The notes: a model not told the origin generated them from the letters alone. 64,000 nucleotides of DNA from Sipunculus nudus (GCA_026874595.1 CM049319.1:58288917-58352916), one strand, 5' to 3'; shown: positions 46,806 to 57,608, counted from the stretch's first letter. Numbers and translations are program-made.

Positions 46806-47900
46806 TTAATTTTTTTTAGCGAACCTGTGAGCTTATGCGATGGTGGGGCGTCGTCCGATATATGTCATGTGTCGTACGCGTGCGTTGTCTGTACGTTAAC
46901 CATAGCCATCTCAAAAACGGCAGGAGCTAGCATCACCAAAGTTTTTGCAAATAATCAGTCATCCAAAAAACTATATCGGATTTTGTTTATTTTTTTTTCC
47001 TACTGCATTTTCTTAGATTTTATAGGGGAAAAAGCTAAAAAATCTTCTTCTCCAAAACTGTCCAGCCAAATTGTCCTATATTTCACAGAAATGATCCCTG
47101 GAACAATCTCTCTCAACTTTTTTCGAATGGTTCCAGATCGGAGATTTTTGGCCGAGTTACAGGAGGTTGAACTTTGTCATCTGTCTAAAAAAACATAATA
47201 AAGTTTAAATCTCAGAAACGGCTGGAGCTATCATCACCAAATTTTATGCCAATGTTGGTCACATAGGTCATATCTGAAATTGAGGTATTGGTGGCGCCAC
47301 CTGGATCGGCTTTTTTTGTACGGGGTCATTAGTGCCTGTATCACACTGAGGGCTACAAAATCTTTTTCTCTGAAACCATAAGGCCAAAATGTTTAATATC
47401 ACACAGAAATGATCCTAGGGTAGTGATTTCTGAAGTTTGTTCAAATGGTCTCTGTTCAGTGACTTTTGGCTGAGTTATGGGAAGCTGAATTTAGTCATAA
47501 GCCATCACAGCCCATTTTAGTTTAGTGGCTACAAAGATCTTCTTCTCAAAAACCACTGGGCCAATTTCTTAAATCTCACACATTAATTATCCTCAGATGT
47601 TGATAATTCAAGTTTGTTCAAGTGGTTTTGGTTCAGTGCTTTTTGGCTGAGTTACGGGAAGCTGAACTTAGCCAGTTTGCTGTATCTTCCTATTTGAGTT
47701 ATAAACCTACGAAACGTTTTTCGACCATTGCCACTGAAGCAAGTTTGTTAAATATTTTACAAGAATAATCCCTACAATAATTCTTATAATAATTGTCATT
47801 AATGGTTCCACATGAATGATTTTTGGCTGAATTTTGGAGATTGAATTGAGTCATTTTACTATATCTTAGCTGTGTGATGCTGTTACTTCTAGCTTGGCAC
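46806..47900. repeat. Degenerate tandem repeat in VCPIP1 intron 3
   Basis: The landmark TTGGCTGAGTTA.GGGAAGCTGAA recurs near 47150, 47465, 47646 and (weakly) 47822, each preceded by a 'ttctcaaaaac..' and a 'ctcacacaga.atgatcc' block. GGTGGCGCCACC lies at 47290-47301. The block 47255-47330 matches the reverse complement of 5795-5870, so the family is dispersed. The 123-codon frame 46827-47198 is repeat sequence, not an exon. Confidence 0.65.
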
Positions 47901-48424
47901 CAGTTTATCAGCATCTATTACATCATGCCACTAGACATTTAGATTTCAGGTTATCTTTGGTTAATATTGACAAGAAAATTTTTTTTAAACTTTTAAAAAA
48001 ATCAGATTTATGATCTAAGTTATTCATCATACCAGGCAATGGGATATTCATGGATATTCAGCTCTCTGTGGCTATATAAATACAACTGTACATGGATTAT
48101 AAATTATTGGTATCCCTTCTTCACTTAATTCAAGAATTTGCCATCAATGAGATATATGTGTATTTTAATTTTGCATTCAGTATGCATCTGTAATAATTTT
48201 AAATGTATTCCTGATTTCTTTTTTTAAAAAGTCAGCTGTAAAACATTTTGTATTGGGAAAATTAATTTCAAAGTTATTTCAAGTAGGGACCACTTTTGTG
48301 TACAGCTGGCAACACTTTGTTTACCATTGGCAGATTTGCCAGTGCCTTGATGTTGGCCATTAGCCAAGATAATGTCAGCTCTATCAATAGTTTTGGCACA
48401 GTGCCTGGATTGGAAGAAGTGCAT
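47901..48424. other. VCPIP1 intron 3, nothing recognised
   Basis: AT-rich intron sequence without visible repeat or frame. Confidence 0.45.
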
Positions 48425-48690
48425 CCAGGTATAGGTCAAGAGTTCACTCAGTGCAGTAGCTGCATCCTATTTATAGCTTTGGCAGACTGCTCACTGCATC
48501 AGATTTGGCACCTAAGTTCAGCCTGGATCTATTTATAGCTTTGGCAGACTGCCAACTGTGTCAGATTATGCAACAGGTCAAGAGTTTTCTCAGTGCAGCC
48601 AATTACAGGTCAAAAGGTCACTCAGTCTAGCCAGGTGTTGGTCAAGAGTTCACTCAGTGCAGTAGCTTGGGGCAGCAATTTGTCACAGTT
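48425..48690. repeat. Irregular short tandem repeats
   Basis: AGGTCAAGAGTTCACTCAGTGCAGTAGCT recurs in full or part near 48434, 48576 and 48640. CTATTTATAGCTTTGGCAGACTG occurs twice (about 48468 and 48528). Intronic and non-coding. Confidence 0.65.
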
Positions 48691-48759
48691 CACTCATGGG
48701 CAATTGCCTTGCTCACCTAATCCTTGTCAGCCCAGTGCATCAAACTCTGGGGAAGTTTG

Positions 48760-49085
48760 ATGTATTGGTCTGATATTTTGACCTGTCTATGCATCTTTGA
48801 TGGTATTCTCATTTACAAGACAAGTGGTGCCACCTACATTGACCTTTGCAGTGTATACACCTGCTTATTTCTATAGCAATTTGATACATCAGCGTAAAAT
48901 TGGGCATGTTAATACATATCTGGTAGCTTTATAGTGTACAAGACTGGTGGCACCACCTACAATAATTTTGCACAGTGAATGGCCCTGCTTATTTCACAGG
49001 AGGGGTTTGACATATCAGTCTGACATTGGGCATATGTATATATCTCTTCGTTGTATACAAGACTGGTGGTGCCAGCTACAAGCAT
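48760..49085 (-). repeat. Partial family B-like satellite units
   Basis: Units with CAAGACTGGTGGCACCACCTACA and 'tttgacatatcagtctgacattgggcat' lie directly before B3 but outside its terminus, so they are a separate truncated relative or an older array into which B3 moved. Confidence 0.5.
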
Positions 49086-52000
49086 TGTATCTGCCAAAAC
49101 AGACTTTTGTGGATACTATGTTTTCAGTCAGACGCCGCTGCCGCTGTGACCGCCACTGCCACATAGGTTTCCCGAGAACTCCTCCGTAACTACTAGGCAG
49201 AATTTCTTTTAAACTCGGAATTATGATCGGGTCACATGTGAACTGCTGCACCCTCATTTTTGGTTGACCTCTGACCTCTCCTCTTTGTCCAGTGTCCATT
49301 TGTGCGTTTGTTTCCAAACATAAACCCACATATCTCGGGAACCATTGGATTGATTGGGCAAAAAATTTGCATGTTTATAGATCTCACATAGCTCATTATC
49401 ATACGCAAAACTGGTGGCACCACCTGCAACCATTTTTGTACAGCTTCCGTCTGTTTGTTTGCCATGGGATAAAATCACTTATATCTCGGCAGTGGTTTCA
49501 CATATCTGCCTAAAATTTTGTAGGTTTATACATCTTGGATAGCTTTCTGGATTTTGTGGCAGGTGGCGCCAGCTACATTTATGTATAGACGCAGACATTC
49601 AGGCTTATATCTCAGGACTGGTTTGACATATCCCCCTGAAATTTTGCATGTGTAAAGATCTCACATAGCATTTCATCATACTTAAAACTGATGGCGCCAC
49701 CTGCAACTATTTTTGCACAGCGTCTATTTGTTCATCTGCCTTGGGATAAAATTACTCATGTCTCGGCAGTGGTTTGACTTATCCACCTGAAATTTTGCAG
49801 GTTTATACATCCTTGACAGCTTTCTTGATTTTATGACAGGTTGCACCACCTACATTCACATTTACGCTGCAGACATCCAAGCTCATACCTCAGGAACCAT
49901 TGGATTGATTGGGCAAAAAATTTGCATGTTTATAGATCTCACATAGCTCATTTTCATACGCAAAACTGGTGGCACCACCTGCAACCATTTTTGTACAGCT
50001 TCCGTCTGTTTGTTTGCCATGGGATAAAATCACTTATATCTCGGCAGTGGTTTCACATATCTGCCTAAAATTTTGCAGGTTTATACATCTTGGATAGCTT
50101 TCTGGATTTTGTGGCAGGTGGCGCCAGCTACATTTATGTATAGACGCAGACATTCAGGCTTATATCTCAGGACTGGTTTGACATATCCCCCTGAAATTTT
50201 GCATGTGTAAAGATCTCACATAGCATTTCATCATACTTAAAACTGATGGCGCCACCTGCAACTATTTTTGCACAGCGTCTATTTGTTCATCTGCCTTGGG
50301 ATAAAATTACTCATGTCTCGGCAGTGGTTTGACTTATCCACCTGAAATTTTGCAGGTTTATACATCCTTGACAGCTTTCTTGATTTTATGACAGGTTGCA
50401 CCACCTACATTCACATTTACGCTGCAGACATCCAAGCTCATACCTCAGGAACCATTTGATCGATTGGGCAAAAATTTTGCGTGTTTATAGATCTGACATA
50501 GCTCTTTTTCATATGCAAAACTGGTGGCGCCACCTGCAACCATTTTTTCACAGCGTCCCTCTGTTTGTTTGCCATGGGATAAACTCAATTATATCTCGGC
50601 AGTGGTTTGACATATCTGCCTAAATTTTGCAGGTTTATACATATTGGATAGCTTTCTTGATTTTATGACAGGTAGCGCCACCTACATTCACATTTATGCT
50701 GCAGATATCCAAGCTCATATCTTGGAACCATTTGACTGATTGGGCAAAAATTTTGCATGTTTATAGATCTCACATAGCTCTTTATCATACGCAAAACTGG
50801 TGGCACCACCTGCAACCATTTTTGCACAGCATCTGTCTGTTTGTTTAACGTGGGATAAAATCACTTATATCTCAGCAGAGGTTTGACATATCTGCCAAAA
50901 ATTTGCAGGTTTATACATCTTGGATAGCTTTCTGGATTTTGTGGCAGGGTGCGCTAGCTACATTTATGTATAGGCTGCAGACATTCAGGCTTATATCTCA
51001 GGACTGGTTTGACATATCCACCTGAAATTTTGCATGTGTATAGATCTCACATAGCTCTTAATCATACACAAAATTTGTGGCGACACCTGCCACCATTTTT
51101 GCACAGCGTCCTTCTGTTTGTCTGCTGTGGGATAAAATCACTCGTATACAAGTAGTGGTTTGAATTATCTGCCTAAAATTTTGCATATGTATACAACTTG
51201 GACAGCTTTCTGGATTTTGTGGTAGATGGCGCAACCTACATACACATTTCAGCTGCAGACATCCATTGCGACCCAACTCAACAGGTCAAAAACTGTTTAG
51301 TTGAGTTGAGTTGCAAAGTGTATGCGCGAAAACGACCGGACTCAACCAGTCGGCGTCAGTTTTTGGTTTCTGGCAGAGTCAGAAAAAATCATGTCCAGTT
51401 GAGTCGCGTCATTCAGAAACACAGTCAGCAACCAATCACAGCTATGTCTCTGCTGAAATGAGTACATCTTTCATGTGATTTTCTGGGCCGAAATCGTATG
51501 GTGCAGAGAAAGACAACATTACACGACATGAGCACTATGCGCACATTATATATGAATAAATCTGAATAGGCAATGTCACCAGTACAATAGCAGACTAATA
51601 TCAATATGCTTCATGTTCACGGATGTAGAATATGTAGTGTAAATCAGGACATCGAATACTATTTTAAAGACTTAAATTATAACTAAAATCATTTATCTAT
51701 GCGATGGGAAGAATTGAAAGGGAGAGATATAGATACATACATGTATACTGATAAATAAATGACATGTAATGATGTATAAATGACTTTGCTTTCATAAGTC
51801 ACAAGCTTGTCTCCATTTTTGTTGATTTGAATGTACCGCCTTTGCCGTCAATCCAGTTGAGTTGAGACGAGTTGTTATGTGTATGCACCCCAGTTTTCAT
51901 CTGTCTGCAGGGTCAAAAACTGGAAGAAACTGTAGAAAACTTGTGGAAACGTGTTCAGTTGGGCCCAGTTGAGTTGAGTCGGGTCGTGTCCCAATGTGTA

Positions 52001-52125
52001 TGCTGAGCTTCATGCAACACACCTCACTCATTTCCCCTTGCCACTCAATCCATGCATCACTTCACCCGTCCCACTCTGATTTTGGCGGATACATGTAGTC
52101 GCTTGTTGACTACTCGTATTCTAGT
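49086..52125 (-). mobile_element. Satellite-carrying Helentron-like element, family B copy B3 (inverted) in VCPIP1 intron 3
   Basis: It reads in reverse: TGTATCTGCCAAAACAG..GGATACTATGTTTTCAG and a GCCGCTGCCGCTGTGACCGCC block at 49086-49165. The ~280-base units follow, then GGCGGATACATGTAGTCGCT, the hairpin and CTAGT at 52125. The array shows a higher-order period of about 555-560 bases: 49337-49895 and 49896-50450 are nearly identical. A ~745-base insertion (about 51267-52012) interrupts the last unit. It is flanked by T on both sides, matching the A/A flank of the plus-oriented copies. Confidence 0.7.
51267..52012. mobile_element. Insertion within B3 with inverted ends (CGACC..ACTCAAC)
   Basis: Sister copies B1 and B2 run directly from the GACATCCAT-type sequence to ATGCAACAC; B3 has about 745 extra bases there. 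The left end has GCGACCCAACTCAACAGG, and the right end, in reverse complement, has CATTGGGACACGACCCGACTCAACTC. AGTTGAGTTGAG recurs at both sides, with GTGTATGC motifs near 51318, 51877 and 51999. No transposase is visible. A clear target duplication could not be set, so the class is open. Confidence 0.55.
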
Positions 52126-53483
52126 TTTTGTGTTGTGTGAAACCATGCCAGAATTTCAGCAGTTATGTTTGTTTAATTGTTTCTTGTTCTAAGAGTTTAG
52201 TACTTGCATTGTTCATTTACCTGTTACACATGTTCTTAAAAAGTAATGGTCCAGCATTGAAGCAATATACCTGGTGTAATCTCATTGCACAGGTTCGCAT
52301 TAGGCCTGAAGGCCTTGTTTCTCTAAAAATCTTGATTGTATTACTGTGGTTGCCTTTATATCGGCGGGGCTGAATTTTTTGCGGTTTTTGTAATTTTTAA
52401 AAGTTTCACGGGGTTCCTTTTTCACGCTCTTTTATTAGTCTAGTAGTATATTTTATTATCAGATATGAAACCATGAACTATAAAGACCAAATTATTTCAT
52501 AAACCGCGGATTTCACTCTTATCAAGGTCTACTATTTCAACCGGATATTGCATGTTTGAACAGTCATGGACAGCTGAGCTTTCACATGTGGGAAGCTTGA
52601 CCCCATGGCTGTAATTAGTTCAGGGCCAAGGCTCATTCAAAACAACTCATATTCCACTGTTTTACGGCAATTTGGCCTTATATTGAACTATGACCTATCA
52701 AATATATTCAAAATTAATGTCATCACTAGCCAATCAAACATTGTTTGGCATGTCATGATTTTGATAGTGAAAGAATTTGTCGTTTATATAGTTACAAGGC
52801 GGTGCTACCCTAGCGCAGGAAAAACTGCCAGGCGCCCCCACCGGTCAGCACATCCCTGCAAAGGGTCACGCTTTTATATCTAAGCCAACCGATTTTATTT
52901 TAAATGGGCCCTGTTATTCTCACTATATCACGTAATGTATATGCACCAGGCTGTATGCACATCACTACGTAGCTGAAGATTAATCCCAACTGTCGCCAGC
53001 TATTGGCAGCTTCTGAAATTAACTATCATGGCCTGGTATATATGCATTCAAAACTGCGTTGTTTCAATTTTGCATCTTTCAGTCTGTATATCTATCTTGC
53101 TATCTTTCCCTCAGATCCTTCAGATTTTTTTTCATTTCTAACATTTTTTTTCAAAATGCACAAATTAAAGGTCATAGTGAAAAGACAGAAATTGACAATG
53201 TGTTGTATATAGCATATAATAATGACATTCATTCTTTCACAGAATAAGTTTCATTCACAGAATAAGCTAGTAGTCTACATCAGTGCTCTGTTGGTGACCC
53301 AATTTATCGCTATCAGTCTGTCTGTAGATTTATCCTATAATCTACTATTTGGATATTCTTTAAGGTTTTATTTTAATTTAGACCTATGTTAAAAATAAAC
53401 TAATTCAGTGTTAATTTGAACTGACAGAAATGAATAAAAGCTTTGTATGTAGCAGATAATAATGACACTCGTTTTTTTCGCAG
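52126..53483. other. Rest of VCPIP1 intron 3
   Basis: Non-coding. It includes a somewhat GC-richer patch at 52800-52870 and a duplicated splice-acceptor-like segment: 53183-53248 resembles 53423-53488 at an exact 240-base offset. The second of these holds the real acceptor of the next exon. Confidence 0.5.
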
Positions 53484-53595
53484 GATAAGTATTTGTTACG
53501 TCTTGCATCAGCAATGGAAAAGGTGTTTGAAGAGAAAAACGGAGTGAGTCCAGCCCTGGTGGCTGATGTTCATCAGTATGTGTACAGATCTCAAG
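53484..53595 (+). CDS. VCPIP1: VCPIP1 coding exon 4
   Basis: The acceptor is TTTTTTTCGCAG (53482-53483) and the donor GTAATT (53596). It encodes DKYLLRLASAMEKVFEEK.. and SPALVADVHQYVYRSQ, which align with the DKYLLRLVAAMEEVF and SLVADVHQYFY segments of the vertebrate protein. The exon starts in phase 0 after ..TLQ and ends with one leftover base, completing G with the next exon. Confidence 0.95.
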
Positions 53596-53640
53596 GTAAT
53601 TCAACCATAATCATAAAGAATAAAACTAAAAGTATTAATA

Positions 53641-53818
53641 CAGGGAAACCTAAATATTATAACCACCAAAAGGACCTGTATTAAGTGGTTGTATTTTGTA
53701 GGTGGTCATCAAAATGAAGTCTGATATAAAGAGCAAATAAGAATTGAAACCATGAAAACATGGTCGTTTTATTGAGGTGGTTGCTAAATCTAGGTGGTTG
53801 TTAAGTGAGGTTTTACTG
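53641..53818. mobile_element. pogo/Tigger-like MITE (178 bp)
   Basis: The left end is CAGGGAAACCTAAATATTATAACCACC, and the reverse complement of the right end is CAGTAAAACCTCACTTAACAACCACC. TA precedes the left end; TT follows the right end, so the TA duplication is imperfect. The CAGT.AAACCT end pattern resembles pogo/Tigger MITEs; non-coding. Confidence 0.65.
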
Positions 53819-54105
53819 TTTTTAGGGCAGTAATGATTAACATTGCACAGAGACATAGTAATACAAAGTAATACAAAGTCAGATATCATATAGGTATTGT
53901 CAGATGCCCCTGTATCGTACATTGACAGTGCAAGACCATCAAACAGAATGTCTGGTGTTCAGTTGGTGACCCAAGATATTTAATAATAATCAGCGGCCGA
54001 ACACATGTAAGGCTAAACAACATTGGTCAGAAATCAGTATCTGATCTTCATCTGATTGACTAAGCAATATGTGATTAAAAATAATAAAGGAAAGGGGTTT
54101 TTAAG

Positions 54106-54340
54106 GGGTACTTGGCATAGTGGTTAAGGTGTTGGACTTTGGACTGGGTGTCACACAAGTGAACGGGGTGGGGCATTATGCCATGACGCCAACTCCCCTA
54201 ATTCCAAGTGCTGCCACCATTGTAACGGATGAAAATAGAAATATGGCTGAAGGTGGATTCAAAACCATAACCTGTGACACACAAGTCGGACGTTCTACCG
54301 CTTAGCTTATAAAGCAAGCTTCACTAGCAAGGCCAGGAAT
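54106..54340. repeat. tRNA-derived SINE relics, two in inverted arrangement
   Basis: Plus strand 54111-54137 has TTGGCATAGTGGTTAAGG, an A-box-like head, but no clear B box. On the minus strand 54335-54250 reads CTAGTGAAGCTTGCTTTATAAGCTAAGCGGTAGAACG, then GGTTTTGAATCC: an A box, a degenerate B box, and the same leader as the 2094-2200 copy. No functional tRNA is implied. Confidence 0.5.
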
Positions 54341-54752
54341 GCTTTTGTGTGTCCGGTTACATATATGTGTCATATCATGTATTGTGTCTAGAGTGGAGTA
54401 TCACAATATGAAAACTGTCAGATTTCTCCAGACCTGTCAAAGTCACAGATGCCTGCATGTTTATACATGTATAATATCTTAAGAACCATTCAAGCAGCTG
54501 TTGTGAAATTTTTACTTAAAATTTATGGTACATGTATCACTATATATATCATACCATGAGATTTAATATGTATAATTGTAGCCCTATTAATATTACATGT
54601 AGAACAAATGAATATATAATCCCCCAAGAAATGGTGTCTTAATGATTAAAGAATTGAAATACATTATGGTCCTTTAATTTAAATTAAACTTATTGTTTAA
54701 AATGTTTATTGTTCCATTCTAAGTGTGAATTGTTTAACCTTTCCCTGTGTAG

Positions 54753-54962
54753 GTATGACATGGATAAAACCAGAATTAGTCCTGGATACAACCAGAAGAG
54801 CTGTAGAGGAGAATCGTCTGTATCGATGCCTGGTGTGTGACGCCATCTCAGAGTTCAAGGTCGTTCCAGAATTACTGCAGCCTGGAGGGTCACTGTACTC
54901 TCTCGCGACAAGAGAACATGGAAAGCTCCAAAGTACCAAAAGATACTCATTTCCAACTCAAG
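54753..54962 (+). CDS. VCPIP1: VCPIP1 coding exon 5
   Basis: The acceptor is CCTGTGTAG (54751-54752) and the donor GTGAGT (54963). It encodes GMTWIKPELVLDTTRRAVEE.., then NRLYRCLVCDAISEFKV (a C-x2-C pair) and PELLQPGGSLYSLA.., ending at YSFPTQ. These align with the KAVMDNRLHKCLLCGALSE and PGGKLYNLA..YSFP segments of the vertebrate protein. Entry and exit are in phase 1. The last 21 bases and the donor are duplicated downstream at 55789. Confidence 0.95.
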
Positions 54963-55132
54963 GTGAGTATTTGGGAAACCTTGAATAATTAAAGAATGTT
55001 AGTTACTCATGTCATACATATTTTCCATGATTATCATATTTGACAGGATAAATATATGATCATGCCTCACAGGATAGAATGGACCCCATACATGTATTCA
55101 TAAAAACAAAAATTGTCAATATCTACTTCTGA
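54942..55132 (+). repeat. Duplicated exon-5 donor region, original
   Basis: 191 bases covering the last 21 bases of exon 5, its GTGAGT donor and adjacent intron, repeated nearly unchanged at 55789-55979. Confidence 0.85.
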
Positions 55133-55533
55133 GTCATGACACCAGTCATGCAGAAAACTGAATTACAATGGTCATCCGTCCTTTTGTAAAAATATTTTTG
55201 TACACAACTGGTGCCACTCTGACATCTTGCAGACTCTCCAGTGTTAGAGGTGAAAAACTGCAGCAAGCCAATTATGATATGGCCTCAGTTAGTCTTACCA
55301 TGTCAGTCCATCTATCTGTCTGCCCATTAGACAGGTGCCATTTAGATATTAAATTACATATCTTGTGAAAATTGTTTCTTTTCCTTATAAATATTTTTGG
55401 AATATAAGGTGTCATCCAGAGAATGCAGGATATATAGTTTAAATGGATTATTCAACACATTCCTTCTGTATCATTTAATATGAAATGCCTTAGCTGTTTA
55501 ACATTGGTGACTATATATTTGGTATTTGAACAG

Positions 55534-55621
55534 GTCTGATTTGCTCATATGATGCTGTGAAAGATGAATTGGTGCCAGACCTTAGTAAAAGCAGGCTCAC
55601 CAGCTGCAAGTTTTGTGAAGG
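55534..55621 (+). CDS. VCPIP1: VCPIP1 coding exon 6
   Basis: The acceptor is TTTGAACAG (55532-55533) and the donor GTAAGT (55622). It encodes GLICSYDAVKDELVPDLSKS.. and LTSCKFCEG, aligning with VCSYDSVKDVLVPDY and LTACNWCHG of the vertebrate protein, including a C-x2-C pair. Ends in phase 2. Confidence 0.95.
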
Positions 55622-55788
55622 GTAAGTTTTAATTCTTATTAAACCTTCAGTTGATATACCAGTATCACCAAAGTTTACAATAATACCTCAGTGGCTAAGC
55701 AGCACTCTCTTGTAGTAAAACTTGAAACTATGAAAATTTCAATTTTAATGTTAGAAATATTTCTGTTATGCTTTTTCATTGATTGTCT

Positions 55789-55979
55789 GATACTCATTTC
55801 CAACTCAAGGTGAGTATTCGGGAAACCTTGAATAATTAAAGAATGTTAGTTACTCATGTCATACATATTTTCCACGATTAGCATATTTGACAGGATAAAT
55901 ATATGATCATGCCTCACAGGATAGAATGGACCCCATACATGTATTCATAAAAACAAAAATTGTCAATATCTACTTCTGA
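55789..55979 (+). repeat. Duplicated exon-5 donor region, inserted copy
   Basis: A near-identical copy of 54942-55132 placed in intron 6, flanked by the 9-base repeat GATTGTCTG (55781-55789 and 55977-55985). It contains a decoy GTGAGT donor preceded by 21 bases of exon sequence. Confidence 0.8.
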
Positions 55980-55992
55980 TTGTCTGTTTTTT

Positions 55993-56215
55993 AGCTCAGC
56001 TGACCATAAGTCATCTGAGCTATAGTCGTGGTCCTTTGTCCGTCGTCCGTCCGTTAACAGGGCACGTTTTAAAACCGTTGGACCTAAGAATCCAAATTCT
56101 GCATACCAATAGATGTCCCCAAAATCTCCTACCATACCGAAAATTGGGTCATTAGGACTTTGTTCCTTAGAGATATTAAGGAAAAACCTCCGTTTTTCAT
56201 AAAAAAGCCATTGTT
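55993..56215 (+). mobile_element. Family F element, partial
   Basis: Starts TTAGCTCAGCTGACCATAAG, then GTCCGTCGTCCGTCCGTTAAC, 'gggcacgttttaaaaccgttgg' and 'aaaacctccgtttttcat'. It is collinear with 12492-12680 and the reverse of 30590-30816. The opposite inverted end was not found, so it is truncated or has drifted. Confidence 0.65.
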
Positions 56216-57528
56216 ACACTTCAAAGCTGCCTAATATCAAAACCACTGATCTGTTTTTGATCATATTTAGTATTCATATTTTTCCATACATTTTCTGTGC
56301 ACATACCAAAAATTAGGTTAGTATTGGGTATTATTTAGAAGTTATGGGCCCAAATATAATGCAGTTTCTTAAAAATCAGGAAATATATTTGCTCACTTAA
56401 CATGAGAATTGCTGATGCTGGAGACTTTTTTTCAGGAATATAACTTTATTTAATCAAGATTCAATTGTTTACCCAAAATTGGATCTGAATTTTGCAAATT
56501 TTTCAAGTTATTAGCATAAATAAAAAATCAATACCTTAAATTTTGTCCAACTTTGGCAATGGCACGTTTTTTCCCTGTAAGCACTGTTGATTTAATTTTC
56601 ACAGCATATATACATAAGGATTTAATCTTTTAAAATCTGAAATTTCAAAGGAATTGTTTGAAAAGAGTAGCTTTTATTCAAGTTTTCATACACCATATCA
56701 AGTGTTGTTTACATCTGGCCCACCTAGTAATACAGTATTCACTTGCATTATGTAACCCACCCCAGGCAGCTTGCCTTGGCTTAGCTTGGCCACTACTAGC
56801 AGGCTTCCCCTCTGCCCTGCACCCCCCCCCCCCCCCAGCTGGTGCATAAACCAGATGAATGTTATAATTTTCTGTATTTTATTTTATTTTTGGCTATGCT
56901 ACATTTTAGATTTTGTATTATACCACCAGGGTTACAATGATTAAAGTGCACATTTAATTGTGTCAACAAAGTGATGTATTGCAATGAAAGTGTGGATGTT
57001 CATCAGAGTGCTCATTAAAGATTTTAATTTGTTTGACTTATAACTCATGGTTGTATCAGTTGTTACATGATACTGGCTAAATAATCAAAATTTATATTGC
57101 TGATCCTTTATTTCAGTTCATAAAATGAAACATACCCAACTCCAGTTTGCTCCTGGTATAATATATTGGGTGTTTTGATCCTTGGATTAATTTTAACACA
57201 TGTATTAGTTTCATAGTTGAGAATACTTTTCTTTTTTCCTGATACCATTTAAAAAAATATAAATATTTAAATTTTTCCTGTTAGTGCTGTGGATTTAATT
57301 TTCACAGCATGTAAACATTAGCATTTCATCTGTTAAAATCTGAAATTTGAAACTAATTGATAAAAAACTGTAGATTTTATTCAAGTTTCCAGGTACCAAG
57401 TCTTCATTGTTTACATCAGGTCAGTATAAATGCAGTGTACTGGGCAGTTACATAACACCTTCAGGTCTGACCTACTGCCACTGTGAGTGTCTGGGTCAGG
57501 CTGGGTTAGGCAGTAATTACCAGAGAGC
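56216..57528. other. VCPIP1 intron 6, no gene
   Basis: AT-rich, with a C15 run at 56822-56836. The phrase 'gtgctgtggatttaattttcacagcat' (57285) resembles 'gcactgttgatttaattttcacagcat' (56580), and the context around both (aaaatctgaaatt, ttattcaagttt) is similar. A ~700-base spaced duplication therefore spans about 56575-56720 and 57285-57430. Confidence 0.55.
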
Positions 57529-57531
57529 CTC

Positions 57532-57584
<53 letters not shown>

Positions 57585-57608
57585 CTTTTTCTCTTTCTCT
57601 CTCCATCT

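Noticed and set aside
46827-47198. 123-codon frame after VCPIP1 exon 3 as an exon
   Set aside because: It lies in the degenerate tandem repeat, does not align with VCPIP1, and exon 3 joins in phase to 53484 instead.
48425-51250. CRISPR-like array
   Set aside because: Repeats are contiguous tandem units of ~280 bases without unique spacers, in a eukaryotic intron.
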